Below are positions 1 through 6,700 of a stretch of DNA of 6,800 bases, piece by piece. The notes under the pieces are model-generated. The model saw only the letters and a program-made list of their open reading frames with translations. It did no database searches and had not been told where the DNA came from. The stretch is taken from contig DRKV01000295.1 of the NCBI GenBank assembly GCA_011051635.1, positions 1-6,800 of the forward strand, read 5' to 3'. Numbering within the stretch: the first letter of the stretch is position 1; every line of letters starts with the position of its first letter. A program made the position numbers and the translations under genes. The stretch comes from Chloroflexota bacterium. GTDB taxonomy: Bacteria > Chloroflexota > Anaerolineae > Anaerolineales > DRKV01.

Positions 1-458
1 CACAGCATGGCAATCGCCACCACGATAGCCCACAGGCGGTCCGCTCCCACCGTAGCCCCCAAAATGTTGATGGGCTGGGAGGGGATGAAAGGCGGGAAGG
101 CCCGCGGCTGGTTGCCCCAGATGGTGCTGACGATGGCGCGCAACAGGCTGCTCAGCCCGATGGTGACCATGATGACCGAGATGATGGGTTCCCCGATGAG
201 CGGGCGCAGCACGAGGCGCTCCACCACGACCCCCAGGGCGATGGAGACCAGCAGGGTGAACACCAGCGCCAGCGGCCACACCAGCCCGAACTGGGCAATC
301 ATGGCGTAGGTCACGTAAGCCCCGATGAGCAGGAATTCGCCCTGCGCGAAGTTGATGATGTCGCTGGACTTGTAAATCAGCACAAACCCCAGCGCCGCCA
401 GCGCCAAAATAGCGCCGTTGGTCAGGCCGGTAAGGGTGAGTTGGATGAAGAGGTCCAT
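1..458 (-). CDS. livH: LivH-type branched-chain amino acid/carboxylate ABC transporter permease (3' part outside window)
   Basis: This is the inner-membrane permease of a Liv/HAAT-family ABC importer, which forms half of the transmembrane channel with a LivM-type partner. I translated it directly: 152 residues are visible, starting MDLFIQLTLTGLTNGAILAL, and the frame is still open at the window edge, so roughly the second half of a usual ~290-residue LivH is missing. The family hallmark is present as INFAQGEF at residues 35-42, just after the first hydrophobic segment (about 8-29). Further hydrophobic segments are at about 42-56, 60-79, 92-111 and 142-152. The start is well fixed: the frame has a TAA at 471-473, only four codons upstream (CCC GCA CCC CCC), and none of those can serve as a start. 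There is no Shine-Dalgarno before this ATG, which follows a C-rich repetitive leader. It lies 221 bp after the acyl-CoA synthetase gene. The substrate cannot be read from the sequence. Confidence 0.93.
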   Translation of the reverse strand, partial: MDLFIQLTLTGLTNGAILALAALGFVLIYKSSDIINFAQGEFLLIGAYVTYAMIAQFGLVWPLALVFTLLVSIALGVVVERLVLRPLIGEPIISVIMVTIGLSSLLRAIVSTIWGNQPRAFPPFIPSQPINILGATVGADRLWAIVVAIAML

Positions 459-606
459 GGGGGGTGCGGGTTAGGAGTTAGGGGGTAGGAGTTGCGGGTT
501 AGGGAGTTAGGGGTTGCGGGGTGGGTGAGGTGGTGAGGTGATGGGGTGGGGAGATGATGAGATGGCGGGATGGGGAGATGATGAGGTGATGAGGCGACGA
601 GGTCGC
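459..606. repeat. Low-complexity G-rich repeat block between the synthetase gene and livH
   Basis: The plus strand here is built almost only of G, T and A; I count six C in 459-600. Two repeat styles can be seen. At 465-484 and 493-513 a ~28-bp period repeats TGCGGGTTAG(G)GAGTTAGGGG, and a third copy begins at 515. At 547-570 and 571-594 two 24-bp units both begin TGGGGAGATGATGAG, followed by GATGAGG-like words. There are many runs of three or more G, so the plus (template) strand could form G-quadruplexes. I see no open frame that looks coding. From memory, similar TTAGGAGTTAGGGG and GGTGATGAGG gap sequences occur in Anaerolineae genomes; this is a recollection and has not been searched. Confidence 0.75.
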
Positions 607-633
607 GGATTGGGGCCAGATTAGCCCCAATCC
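607..633 (-). terminator. Perfect 10-bp hairpin downstream of the synthetase gene, without a T-tract
   Basis: The arms GGATTGGGGC (607-616) and GCCCCAATCC (624-633) are perfectly complementary around the 7-nt loop CAGATTA. The hairpin begins 47 nt after the synthetase stop codon in the transcription direction. No T run follows it on either strand, so it does not meet the usual rule for an intrinsic terminator. It could instead pause polymerase, protect the 3' end of an upstream mRNA segment, or simply be the centre of the surrounding repeat. The hairpin is directly visible; its role is not. Confidence 0.4.
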
Positions 634-673
634 CTACTCACTCAATCACCCAATCACCTACTCACCCAATCAC
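634..673. repeat. Five tandem octamers, consensus YYAMTCAC
   Basis: On the plus strand five 8-bp units follow each other without gaps: CTACTCAC, TCAATCAC, CCAATCAC, CTACTCAC and CCAATCAC. Positions 625-702 contain no G at all on this strand, a 78-nt stretch that runs into the last codons of the synthetase. The array lies directly beside the hairpin at 607-633. Its reverse complement (GTGATTGG, GTGAGTAG) resembles the GGTGAG/GTGATG words on the other side of the hairpin, so the whole gap forms a rough inverted repeat. Confidence 0.75.
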
Positions 674-679
674 CAACTT

Positions 680-2575
680 TCACACTTCCATACTTTCAAT
701 ATGCAATCGGGTCTGGAGGGTGGCCGTGCGCCCGTCCTGGTAGGTGATGACCGTTTCCACGTCCACGTGGTCGTTGTGGCTGTAGAGCGCCGAAATCAGG
801 TCATCGTAACGCTGGGCAATCAGGCGGCGGCGCACCTTGCGGGTGCGGGTCAATTCGGCATCGTCGGCGTCCAGTTCCTTGTGCAGGAGCAGGAAGCGGC
901 GAATGCGGGCCGCGGGCGGCAGGTCGGCGTTGGCCTGCTCCACGTGCTTGCGTACCAGCGTGTACACTTCCGCTTTCTGCGAAAGGTCGGTGTAGGTGGT
1001 GTAAGCCAGTTGATTGTTCTCGGCCCACTTGCCCACGTTGGCAAAATCGATGTTGACGAAGGCCGCCACGAAAGGCCAGTCGCCGCCAAAGACCACCGCC
1101 TCCTTGATGTAGGGACTGAACTTGAGTTTGTTCTCGATGAACTGCGGGCTGAATTTGGTGCCGTCGTGGAGGGTCATCACGTCTTTGGCGCGGTCAATCA
1201 CAATCAGATGCCCGTCCTCGTCGAAGTAGCCCGCGTCGCCGGAGTGCAGCCAGCCCTCCTCATCCAGCGTCTCGGCGGTGGCCTCCGGGTTGCGGTAGTA
1301 CCCCTGCATCACGGCGGGAGAGCGCACCAGAATTTCGCCGTTTTCCGCAATTTTGATTTCCGTCTCCGGGATGGGCGTGCCCACCGTCTGGAATTTGATG
1401 TCGCCGTCCCGATGCACCACCGAGATACCACTGACCTCCGTCTGCCCGTAGATTTGCTTCAGGTTGACTCCCAGGGCGTGGAAGAAACGGAAGACATCCG
1501 GCCCCAGGGCAGCCCCGCCGGTGTACGCCCGTTTGAGACGCCGCAGTCCCAGATGGTCTTTTATCATTTGGAAGACCGTCCAATCGGCCAGGAAGTAGCG
1601 GAACTTCAGCCCCGCGGAGGGTTCTTCCTTGCGGAAGCGGACATCCGCCATCTCGTAGCCAATCGGCATCGCCCAATTGTAGAACGCCTGCTTCAGGCGG
1701 GTGGTATCTTCGATTTTGACCTGCACCTGGCTGACCAGATTCTCCCAGATGCGCGGCGGGCTGAACATCACCTGCGGGCCGATTTCCCGGATGTCGTGCT
1801 GCACGGTCTCCGGCTCTTCGGGGAAGTTGACTTTGAACCCGACCTGCAAGCCGCAGGCCAGCGCCATCATCTGCTCTCCAATCCAGGCCAGGGGCAAAAA
1901 CGAGACGAACTCATCCTCCGGCGAGAGAGGGTCAACCTGCATCAGGTTGCGTCCCATGCTGAGCAGGTTCCCGTGAGTCAGCATGGCGAGTTTGGGGTTG
2001 CCGGTCGTCCCCGAGGTAGTGGAGAGAATCGCCAGGTCGCTGCTCTTGCCCTCCGCCAGACGCGCTTCCCACCAGCCGGAGTGTTCCTCATCGTACTTGC
2101 CTCCCAGCGCCTCCACATCCGGGAAGTACATGAGGAAATCCTCGGTGTAGTTGCGCAGCCCTTTGGGGTCGTAATAAATCACTTTGCGCACGCCCTTCAG
2201 TTGGGGCCACATCTCCAGGATTTTGTCCACCTGTTCCTGGTCTTCCACCACGACGAAGGAGACATCCGCATGGTTGAAGATGTAAATCATCTCCTTGACC
2301 ACGGAGTCCTGGTAAATACCGATGGATTTGGCTCCCACCGACTGGGCGGCCAACTCGGCAATCACCCATTCGGGGCGGTTGTCACCGATGATGGCGATGG
2401 TTTCATCCGGCTGCAACCCCAGGCTGACCAGCCCCAGCGAAAAATCCTTGACGTGCTGGAGGTACTGTCGCCAGGTGATGGCTTGCCAGATACCGTAGAT
2501 ACGTTCCCGCAGAGCGATGCGGTCGGGGGTCTTGGATGCGTGTTCTTGCAGAAATTGGGGCAGGGTTTCCGCCAT
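680..2575 (-). CDS. AMP-forming acyl-CoA synthetase (long-chain fatty-acid-CoA ligase-like)
   Basis: This is a cytoplasmic ANL-superfamily ligase: it adenylates a carboxylic acid with ATP and then transfers the acyl group to CoA. It has 631 residues, normal for FadD/ACSL-like enzymes. The ATP-binding P-loop is STTSGTTGNPK at 185-195. YGQTE at 376-380 is the adenine/AMP motif. HSGD at 444-447, followed by GHLIVIDRAKD at 455-465, gives the ribose-binding Asp447 and hinge-region Arg462. K580 in LTRTRKVRR fits the catalytic lysine of the C-terminal domain. After it comes a ~40-residue tail ending ITYQDGRTATLQ and HIESMEV. The start has a clear GAGGAG at 2581-2586 with 5 nt spacing. It lies 20 nt after livG, so the two are very probably cotranscribed. 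Long-chain, aromatic or branched substrates cannot be told apart from sequence alone. All core motifs are intact. Confidence 0.95.
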   Translation of the reverse strand: MAETLPQFLQEHASKTPDRIALRERIYGIWQAITWRQYLQHVKDFSLGLVSLGLQPDETIAIIGDNRPEWVIAELAAQSVGAKSIGIYQDSVVKEMIYIFNHADVSFVVVEDQEQVDKILEMWPQLKGVRKVIYYDPKGLRNYTEDFLMYFPDVEALGGKYDEEHSGWWEARLAEGKSSDLAILSTTSGTTGNPKLAMLTHGNLLSMGRNLMQVDPLSPEDEFVSFLPLAWIGEQMMALACGLQVGFKVNFPEEPETVQHDIREIGPQVMFSPPRIWENLVSQVQVKIEDTTRLKQAFYNWAMPIGYEMADVRFRKEEPSAGLKFRYFLADWTVFQMIKDHLGLRRLKRAYTGGAALGPDVFRFFHALGVNLKQIYGQTEVSGISVVHRDGDIKFQTVGTPIPETEIKIAENGEILVRSPAVMQGYYRNPEATAETLDEEGWLHSGDAGYFDEDGHLIVIDRAKDVMTLHDGTKFSPQFIENKLKFSPYIKEAVVFGGDWPFVAAFVNIDFANVGKWAENNQLAYTTYTDLSQKAEVYTLVRKHVEQANADLPPAARIRRFLLLHKELDADDAELTRTRKVRRRLIAQRYDDLISALYSHNDHVDVETVITYQDGRTATLQTRLHIESMEV

Positions 2576-2595
2576 ACAGTCTCCTCGGAAACGAA

Positions 2596-3444
2596 TTACT
2601 TGCGGGTAAAGGCGCTCTGGTCTTCGCCCAGGTAAGCCTGGATGACACGGGGGTTCTGGCGCACCTCGTCCGGGGTGCCCTCGCCGATTTTCTGTCCGAA
2701 GTTGAGCACCACGATGCGGTCGCTGATGTCCATCACCACCCCCATGTCGTGTTCGATGAGCACGATGGTCACGCCGTGTTCCTCATTGACGTCCAGAATG
2801 AAGCGTGCCATGTCTTCTTTTTCTTCGGTGTTCATGCCCGCCATAGGTTCATCCAGCAACAGGACGGCGGGCTTCATCGCCAGGGCGCGTCCCATCTCGA
2901 CTCGTTTTTGTAAACCATAAGGGAGTTCTCCTACCGGCTTTTCGCGAATGGCCTCGATTTCCAGCAGGTCAATGATGTCTTCCACAAAGCGGCGGAATTC
3001 GATTTGTTCGCGCTCCGCCGGCCCCCAGTAAAGCAGGGACGGCAGCAAGCCGGTGTGCATGTGGATGTGCGCCCCGGCCATCAGGTTGTTCAGCACCGTC
3101 ATGTGCCGGAATAACTCGATGTTCTGAAACGAGCGGGCAATCCCCAGACGTGCAATCTGGTGTGGACGCAGGCGGGTGATGTCGTGTTGTTTGCCGTCTC
3201 CGGTGTGATAGACGATGTGCCCTTGCTGAGGATGGTACAGCCCGCTGATGCAGTTGAGCAGACTGGTCTTCCCCGCCCCGTTGGGGCCGATGACAGCCAA
3301 AATTTCGCTTTGATGCAGGGAAAGGCTCACATTGAGCAAGGCGGTTACTCCCCCAAAACTGAGCGTGACGCTTTGCACCTCAAGTTGCACATCCCCGGGA
3401 TTGAGTTGCGTGGTGTTGAGTTGATGGGTAAAACCGCGTAGCAT
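2596..3444 (-). CDS. livG: LivG-type ABC transporter ATP-binding protein
   Basis: This is a cytoplasmic ATPase subunit of a Liv/HAAT importer; it hydrolyses ATP to drive uptake through the LivH/LivM channel. With the chosen start it has 282 residues, slightly longer than a typical LivG (~255) because of about 18 extra N-terminal residues. Motifs: Walker A GPNGAGKT at 53-60, Q-loop at Q107 in RSFQN, signature LPYGLQKR at 174-181 (Liv ATPases often have YGxQ instead of SGGQ), Walker B VLLLDEP at 194-200 with catalytic Glu199, and H-loop His232 in IEHDM. The end IGEGTPDEVRQNPRVIQAYLGE (253-274) is the tail typical of branched-chain amino acid transporter ATPases. A longer reading from an ATG at 3475-3477 is open, but only the ATG at 3442-3444 has a Shine-Dalgarno. 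It is the first gene of the cluster, followed after 20 nt by the synthetase. Confidence 0.95.
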   Translation of the reverse strand: MLRGFTHQLNTTQLNPGDVQLEVQSVTLSFGGVTALLNVSLSLHQSEILAVIGPNGAGKTSLLNCISGLYHPQQGHIVYHTGDGKQHDITRLRPHQIARLGIARSFQNIELFRHMTVLNNLMAGAHIHMHTGLLPSLLYWGPAEREQIEFRRFVEDIIDLLEIEAIREKPVGELPYGLQKRVEMGRALAMKPAVLLLDEPMAGMNTEEKEDMARFILDVNEEHGVTIVLIEHDMGVVMDISDRIVVLNFGQKIGEGTPDEVRQNPRVIQAYLGEDQSAFTRK

Positions 3445-3449
3445 AGGCG

Positions 3450-3455
3450 CTCCTT
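3450..3455 (-). promoter_or_regulatory. Shine-Dalgarno AAGGAG that fixes the livG start
   Basis: AAGGAG is followed by the 5-nt spacer CGCCT and then ATG at 3444-3442. The other in-frame ATG, 33 nt upstream at 3477, is preceded by CCTTGCTATC, which has no purine-rich core, so the shorter 282-residue protein is preferred. Confidence 0.8.
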
Positions 3456-3475
3456 GCTGTCTGAACGATGGGGGC

Positions 3476-3507
3476 ATGATAGCAAGGACGCGCTACTGAA
3501 GCGTTAA
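3476..3507 (-). promoter_or_regulatory. Possible livG operon promoter (-10 TATCAT)
   Basis: On the minus strand TATCAT at 3481-3476 matches the -10 consensus at five of six positions. The best -35-like word nearby is TTAACG at 3507-3502 (four of six matches to TTGACA), but the 20-bp spacer is longer than the usual 16-19. If used, it would give a leader of about 25 nt before the livG Shine-Dalgarno and start region, and the -35 would lie inside one of the CGTTAACG palindromes. An activator-dependent promoter would fit a weak -35. This is a guess from consensus only. Confidence 0.3.
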
Positions 3508-3521
3508 CGAGTGCGTTAACG
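3501..3521. promoter_or_regulatory. Two CGTTAACG palindromes 12 bp apart, candidate operator
   Basis: GCGTTAACG occurs at 3501-3509 and again at 3513-3521. Each contains the perfect 8-bp palindrome CGTTAACG, with centres 12 bp apart, a little over one helical turn. They lie 58-77 bp upstream of the livG start codon, overlapping the likely -35 region. A pair of identical palindromes on one face of the helix is what a dimeric repressor or activator site often looks like. I cannot assign a regulator family. Confidence 0.4.
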
Positions 3522-3536
3522 GCGGAATTTGGGAGT

Positions 3537-3554
3537 GCGGCGTCTCGATGCCGC
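3537..3554. repeat. GCGGC/GCCGC hairpin
   Basis: The arms GCGGC (3537-3541) and GCCGC (3550-3554) enclose an 8-nt loop. It is flanked by GAGTGCGG on one side and CTTTCC on the other. No T run follows it in either direction, so it is not a normal intrinsic terminator. It looks like part of the palindrome-rich filler of this gap. Confidence 0.45.
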
Positions 3555-3613
3555 TTTCCTTTTGGCGGGGTGCAAGCAAATCCTGGAGATGCGTTTCGGT
3601 CCCGGCGACTGGC

Positions 3614-3702
3614 CCCCTTGCGGGGATGCTGCGCGAAAGTCGCGGCAACAGTTGCAAAACCTGCCTCCGCAGGTTGGATTCCAACCGCCACTTCGCGGGC
3701 GG
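3614..3702. repeat. Cluster of back-to-back short palindromes downstream of the regulator gene
   Basis: Six small hairpins are packed in under 90 bp: CCCC/GGGG with loop TTGC (3614-3625), CGCGA/TCGCG (3632-3644), GCAAC-A-GTTGC (3645-3655), AACCTGC/GCAGGTT (3658-3675), GGTTGGA-T-TCCAACC (3672-3686) and CCGCC/GGCGG (3685-3702). The fourth and fifth share the bases GGTT, so they exclude each other. Open frames cross this stretch on both strands, but they change character at each palindrome and look non-coding. It could be a dispersed REP-like or degenerate MITE-like element; copies elsewhere in the genome would decide. Confidence 0.5.
3656..3675 (-). terminator. Weak candidate terminator of the regulator gene
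   Basis: In the transcription direction the hairpin AACCTGC-GGAG-GCAGGTT begins 50 nt after the regulator stop codon. Its 3' arm runs into TTTT (3659-3656), then GCAAC. The stem is only 7 bp and the T run is short, so termination would be partial at best. If it leaks, the regulator and liv operon could be read together. Confidence 0.3.
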
Positions 3703-3724
3703 CTTCGCAGATGTTGGTGCAGCT

Positions 3725-6700
3725 TCAACTGCCGTCTTCTACCGGATTCGGCCCCCGTAACGGCATATCCAGAATGACCGCCGCGCCGGTGCGCTCTCCC
3801 CCCGGCTGCCCCTGGGCGGCCTGCAACTCGTCAGACATTCCCAATTCCTCGAAGATGGTCGTCGCCCGGAAGTGGCAATCCACCGCCCAGGCCATCTGCC
3901 CGGCGCGGTCGTAGAGACGGCGCAGCGCCAGATAGGTGCGCGCCAGTTCCGGGCGGGCGCGCACTTCCCGCAACGTCTGCATAGATTCAATCAGGAGCGC
4001 CTCCACCTGCATCCAGTCGGGGTGAGGCTGCCGGGACAGGATTTCCGCCAGAAGGCGGGCCGAGACGCCCGCAGCCCAGCGGTTGCCGGCCTGCCGGGTA
4101 ACATCCAGAGCGTATTCCGCCTGAGAGCGGGCTGCCCCCAGTTGCCCATCGAGCAGGAGAGCGTGCGCCAGGAACATCATCGGCAGGTAGGCGAAGACGC
4201 GGTACTTCGTGCGCTGCGCCCACTGCACGGCGGGGATGAGCCGCCGCAACCCTTCGGCGGGCTGTCCCGATTGTGCCAGGGCGTGGCCGCGCAGCCCCAA
4301 AAGCATGAACCCCAGCGGGGTAAATTCGCCTTCCTGCTCCAGGGGGTCGGGGGTTTCCTCCAAGAGGCGCAGGCAGGTGTTCCAATCGTGGTATTCCGCA
4401 TGTACGAAAGCGTGTTGCATCAGGGCAAAAACGTGGATGTTCTGCCCGCTGCCAAAAGAACCGCTTTCCAACGGCGCAAAACGCTTGGCCAGGGCGACGC
4501 CTCGCTGAGCGACATCATGGCCGCGTTGCCACGACCCCACCCGGGCGTAGGCCACCCCCAGGTAGCCCAGGACGATGGGCAGGTCGGGCGGGGGGAGCGT
4601 CTCGGCCTCTGTCATGTTGACGTAGCGTACTAGGTAGGCGATGGCGTCGTCGAAAGCCGATTGCGCAATCCCCACACGCCCCAGCATCCGCAGGGCAGCC
4701 CGCAGCAAGGCAGGGTCCTGCAACTCCTCTCCCACCCGCAGGGCGCGGCGGGCGTAATCTCCGGCGGGGCCGGTCTCCCCCAACAGCCAAAGCATCTGCG
4801 CCATGCGCCGAAAGACGCGTCCCTGCCGGGCTTCATCCCTGGCTTGCTGCGCCAGCCCCTCCGTCTGGCGCAAAATCTCAAGGGCGCGGGGCATATCCCC
4901 GCTGAAGGCGTAGGCCTGCGCCAGTTGCAGATTGAGGTCTATGCGCTCCTGCCGGCGGGTGGGGCCGGGCATCTTCCCCAGCAGACGGACAGCCTGCAAA
5001 CCGAATTGCCGCGCCTCGCGGTACGAGCGCACCTGCAAAGCCTGTTCCCCGGCGCGGGTCAAGTAGGGCAGCGCCAGCAGGGGGCGGTCGCTGCGGGCGT
5101 AGTGGTAGGCCAGGGTATGCACGTCCACGGGAGGGACGACCCGCTCCAGGGCGTCGGCGATGCGCCGGTGGACGTACTGGCGGCGCGCCTGGCTCAACCC
5201 TGCATAAGCCACCTGCCGGATTTTGTCGTGGACGAAGTCGTAGCCCGCCTCGGTTTCGCGCATCAGGCCGCGCTGCACCCAGGTTTCCAGCGCCTGGATG
5301 AGAGCCTCTTCTTCCGCCTGGGTGACATCGGCCAGGAGAGCGAAAGTGGTCTCGCGCCCGATGGCTGCCGCCACCGAAAGCCACTCGCGGCTTTTGGGGG
5401 GCAGCCGGTCCAGACGGGATTCGATGACCCGCTGGATAGCGGGCGGCAGCCCGGAGAAGACCGGCTCCCCTTCCAGGCGGATTTGCCCCCCCAGGGGATG
5501 GCTGCCCTCTGCAAGGGCGCGGGCCGTCTCAATCACGAAAAAGGGGTTCCCCTCGGTTTCCTGGTACAGACGTTCCAGCAGGGCCGCCTCCCGCTGGTCG
5601 GGGGGCAGCAGGTATCCGGCCAGTTCGGTGGTCTCCGGGCGGCTGAGACGCGGCAGAATAATTTCCTCCACCAGGTCGTTGCGCTGCAAGGTCTTCAAGA
5701 AACGGCGGCGCTCGTCGCTCAGGTCTTCCCGGCGGCACAAGCCGAAAACCAGGATGGGGTAGCGAGGGACGCGCTGCGCCAGCCCGGCCAACCAGTCCCA
5801 GGTCTGGCTGTCGGCCCAGTGGAGGTTGTCCAGCACCAGGGCGACCGGGGCAGGCTGCAATTGCAGAAAGAAAGTGACCAGGGCATCCAGGAGGAGCGCC
5901 GCCCCCTCGGATGCCGCGGCCTCCGAGGGCTGGGCGTAAGGCAGACGGGCGCGCAGTTCCGGCATCATCCCCGCCAGGAGGGTGAGCCAGGGAGGGGGTG
6001 TGTGCAGGACGGCGGGCGGCAGGTGGGATGCGGCCTGGGCCAGCAGGCGGCGCACCGGCGCGTAGGGGGTGATGGCTTCCAGTTCGTTGGCCGAGGTTTG
6101 CAGCACCGTGCCGGAGGCGTGCCGAAGGAGGGCCTCCTGCATCAGGCGGGTCTTGCCGATGCCGGCCTCGCCGGTCAAAAGGAGGAAATTTCCGCGTCCG
6201 GTGGAGGCTTCGGCAAAGGCGGCCTCCAATTTTTGGAGTTCGGCGGTGCGCCCGCAAAGAGGAATCTCGGCGGGAGGGGGTGCACCGCGCCGCGGCGAGG
6301 GCGGAGGGAAGATGGTTCCCTTTTCCGTATCGCGGATGCGCTCGTAGAGAGCCTGTGTCTCCGCCGATGGTTCGGCCCGCAGTTCCTCGTCCAGCACTTC
6401 GCACAGGTGGTGGTAGTGTTGAGCCGCCTGGTGGTGCTGCCCCAGACCGAGGTGCGCCAGCATCACCGTGCGATGGGCGGCTTCGTCCAGGGGTTCGCTT
6501 TCCAGCCACAAATGGGCGTAGCGCAGCGCCCGGGGAAAGTTGCGGCTTTGGAGATGCGCCTGGGCGACGCGTTCCAGGCTTTCCAGATAATGTCCCCGCC
6601 ACCGCTGCCGCGGCGTCTCACACCACTCGTCGTAAAGGTCGGCCAGCAGGTCGCCGGTGTAGAGCAGCAGGGCCTCTTCCACCTCCGCCAGGGAGGCTTC

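Noticed and set aside
7..309. 100-codon open frame on the plus strand
   Set aside because: Antisense to livH, which shows the family hallmark INFAQGEF and a proper hydrophobic pattern.
459..679. Possible CRISPR array or telomere repeat
   Set aside because: Units are 8, 24 and ~28 bp tandem words without unique spacers, so not CRISPR. The TTAGGG words are irregular and internal between operon genes, so not a telomere.
701..2635. 644-codon open frame on the plus strand
   Set aside because: It lies opposite the synthetase, which has all ANL motifs and a Shine-Dalgarno. The antisense product shows no domain and has the His/Gln/Val-rich bias expected from reverse reading of a GC-rich gene.
3445..3477. 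Longer livG start at the ATG at 3477
   Set aside because: No Shine-Dalgarno; the ATG at 3444 has AAGGAG at 5 nt spacing, and the extra 11 residues show nothing family-like.
3493..3777. Several short open frames (63-103 codons) on both strands in the gap between regulator and livG
   Set aside because: They are made by a palindrome-rich non-coding stretch; both strands are open, no start has a convincing Shine-Dalgarno, and Arg/Pro/Cys-rich products look artificial.
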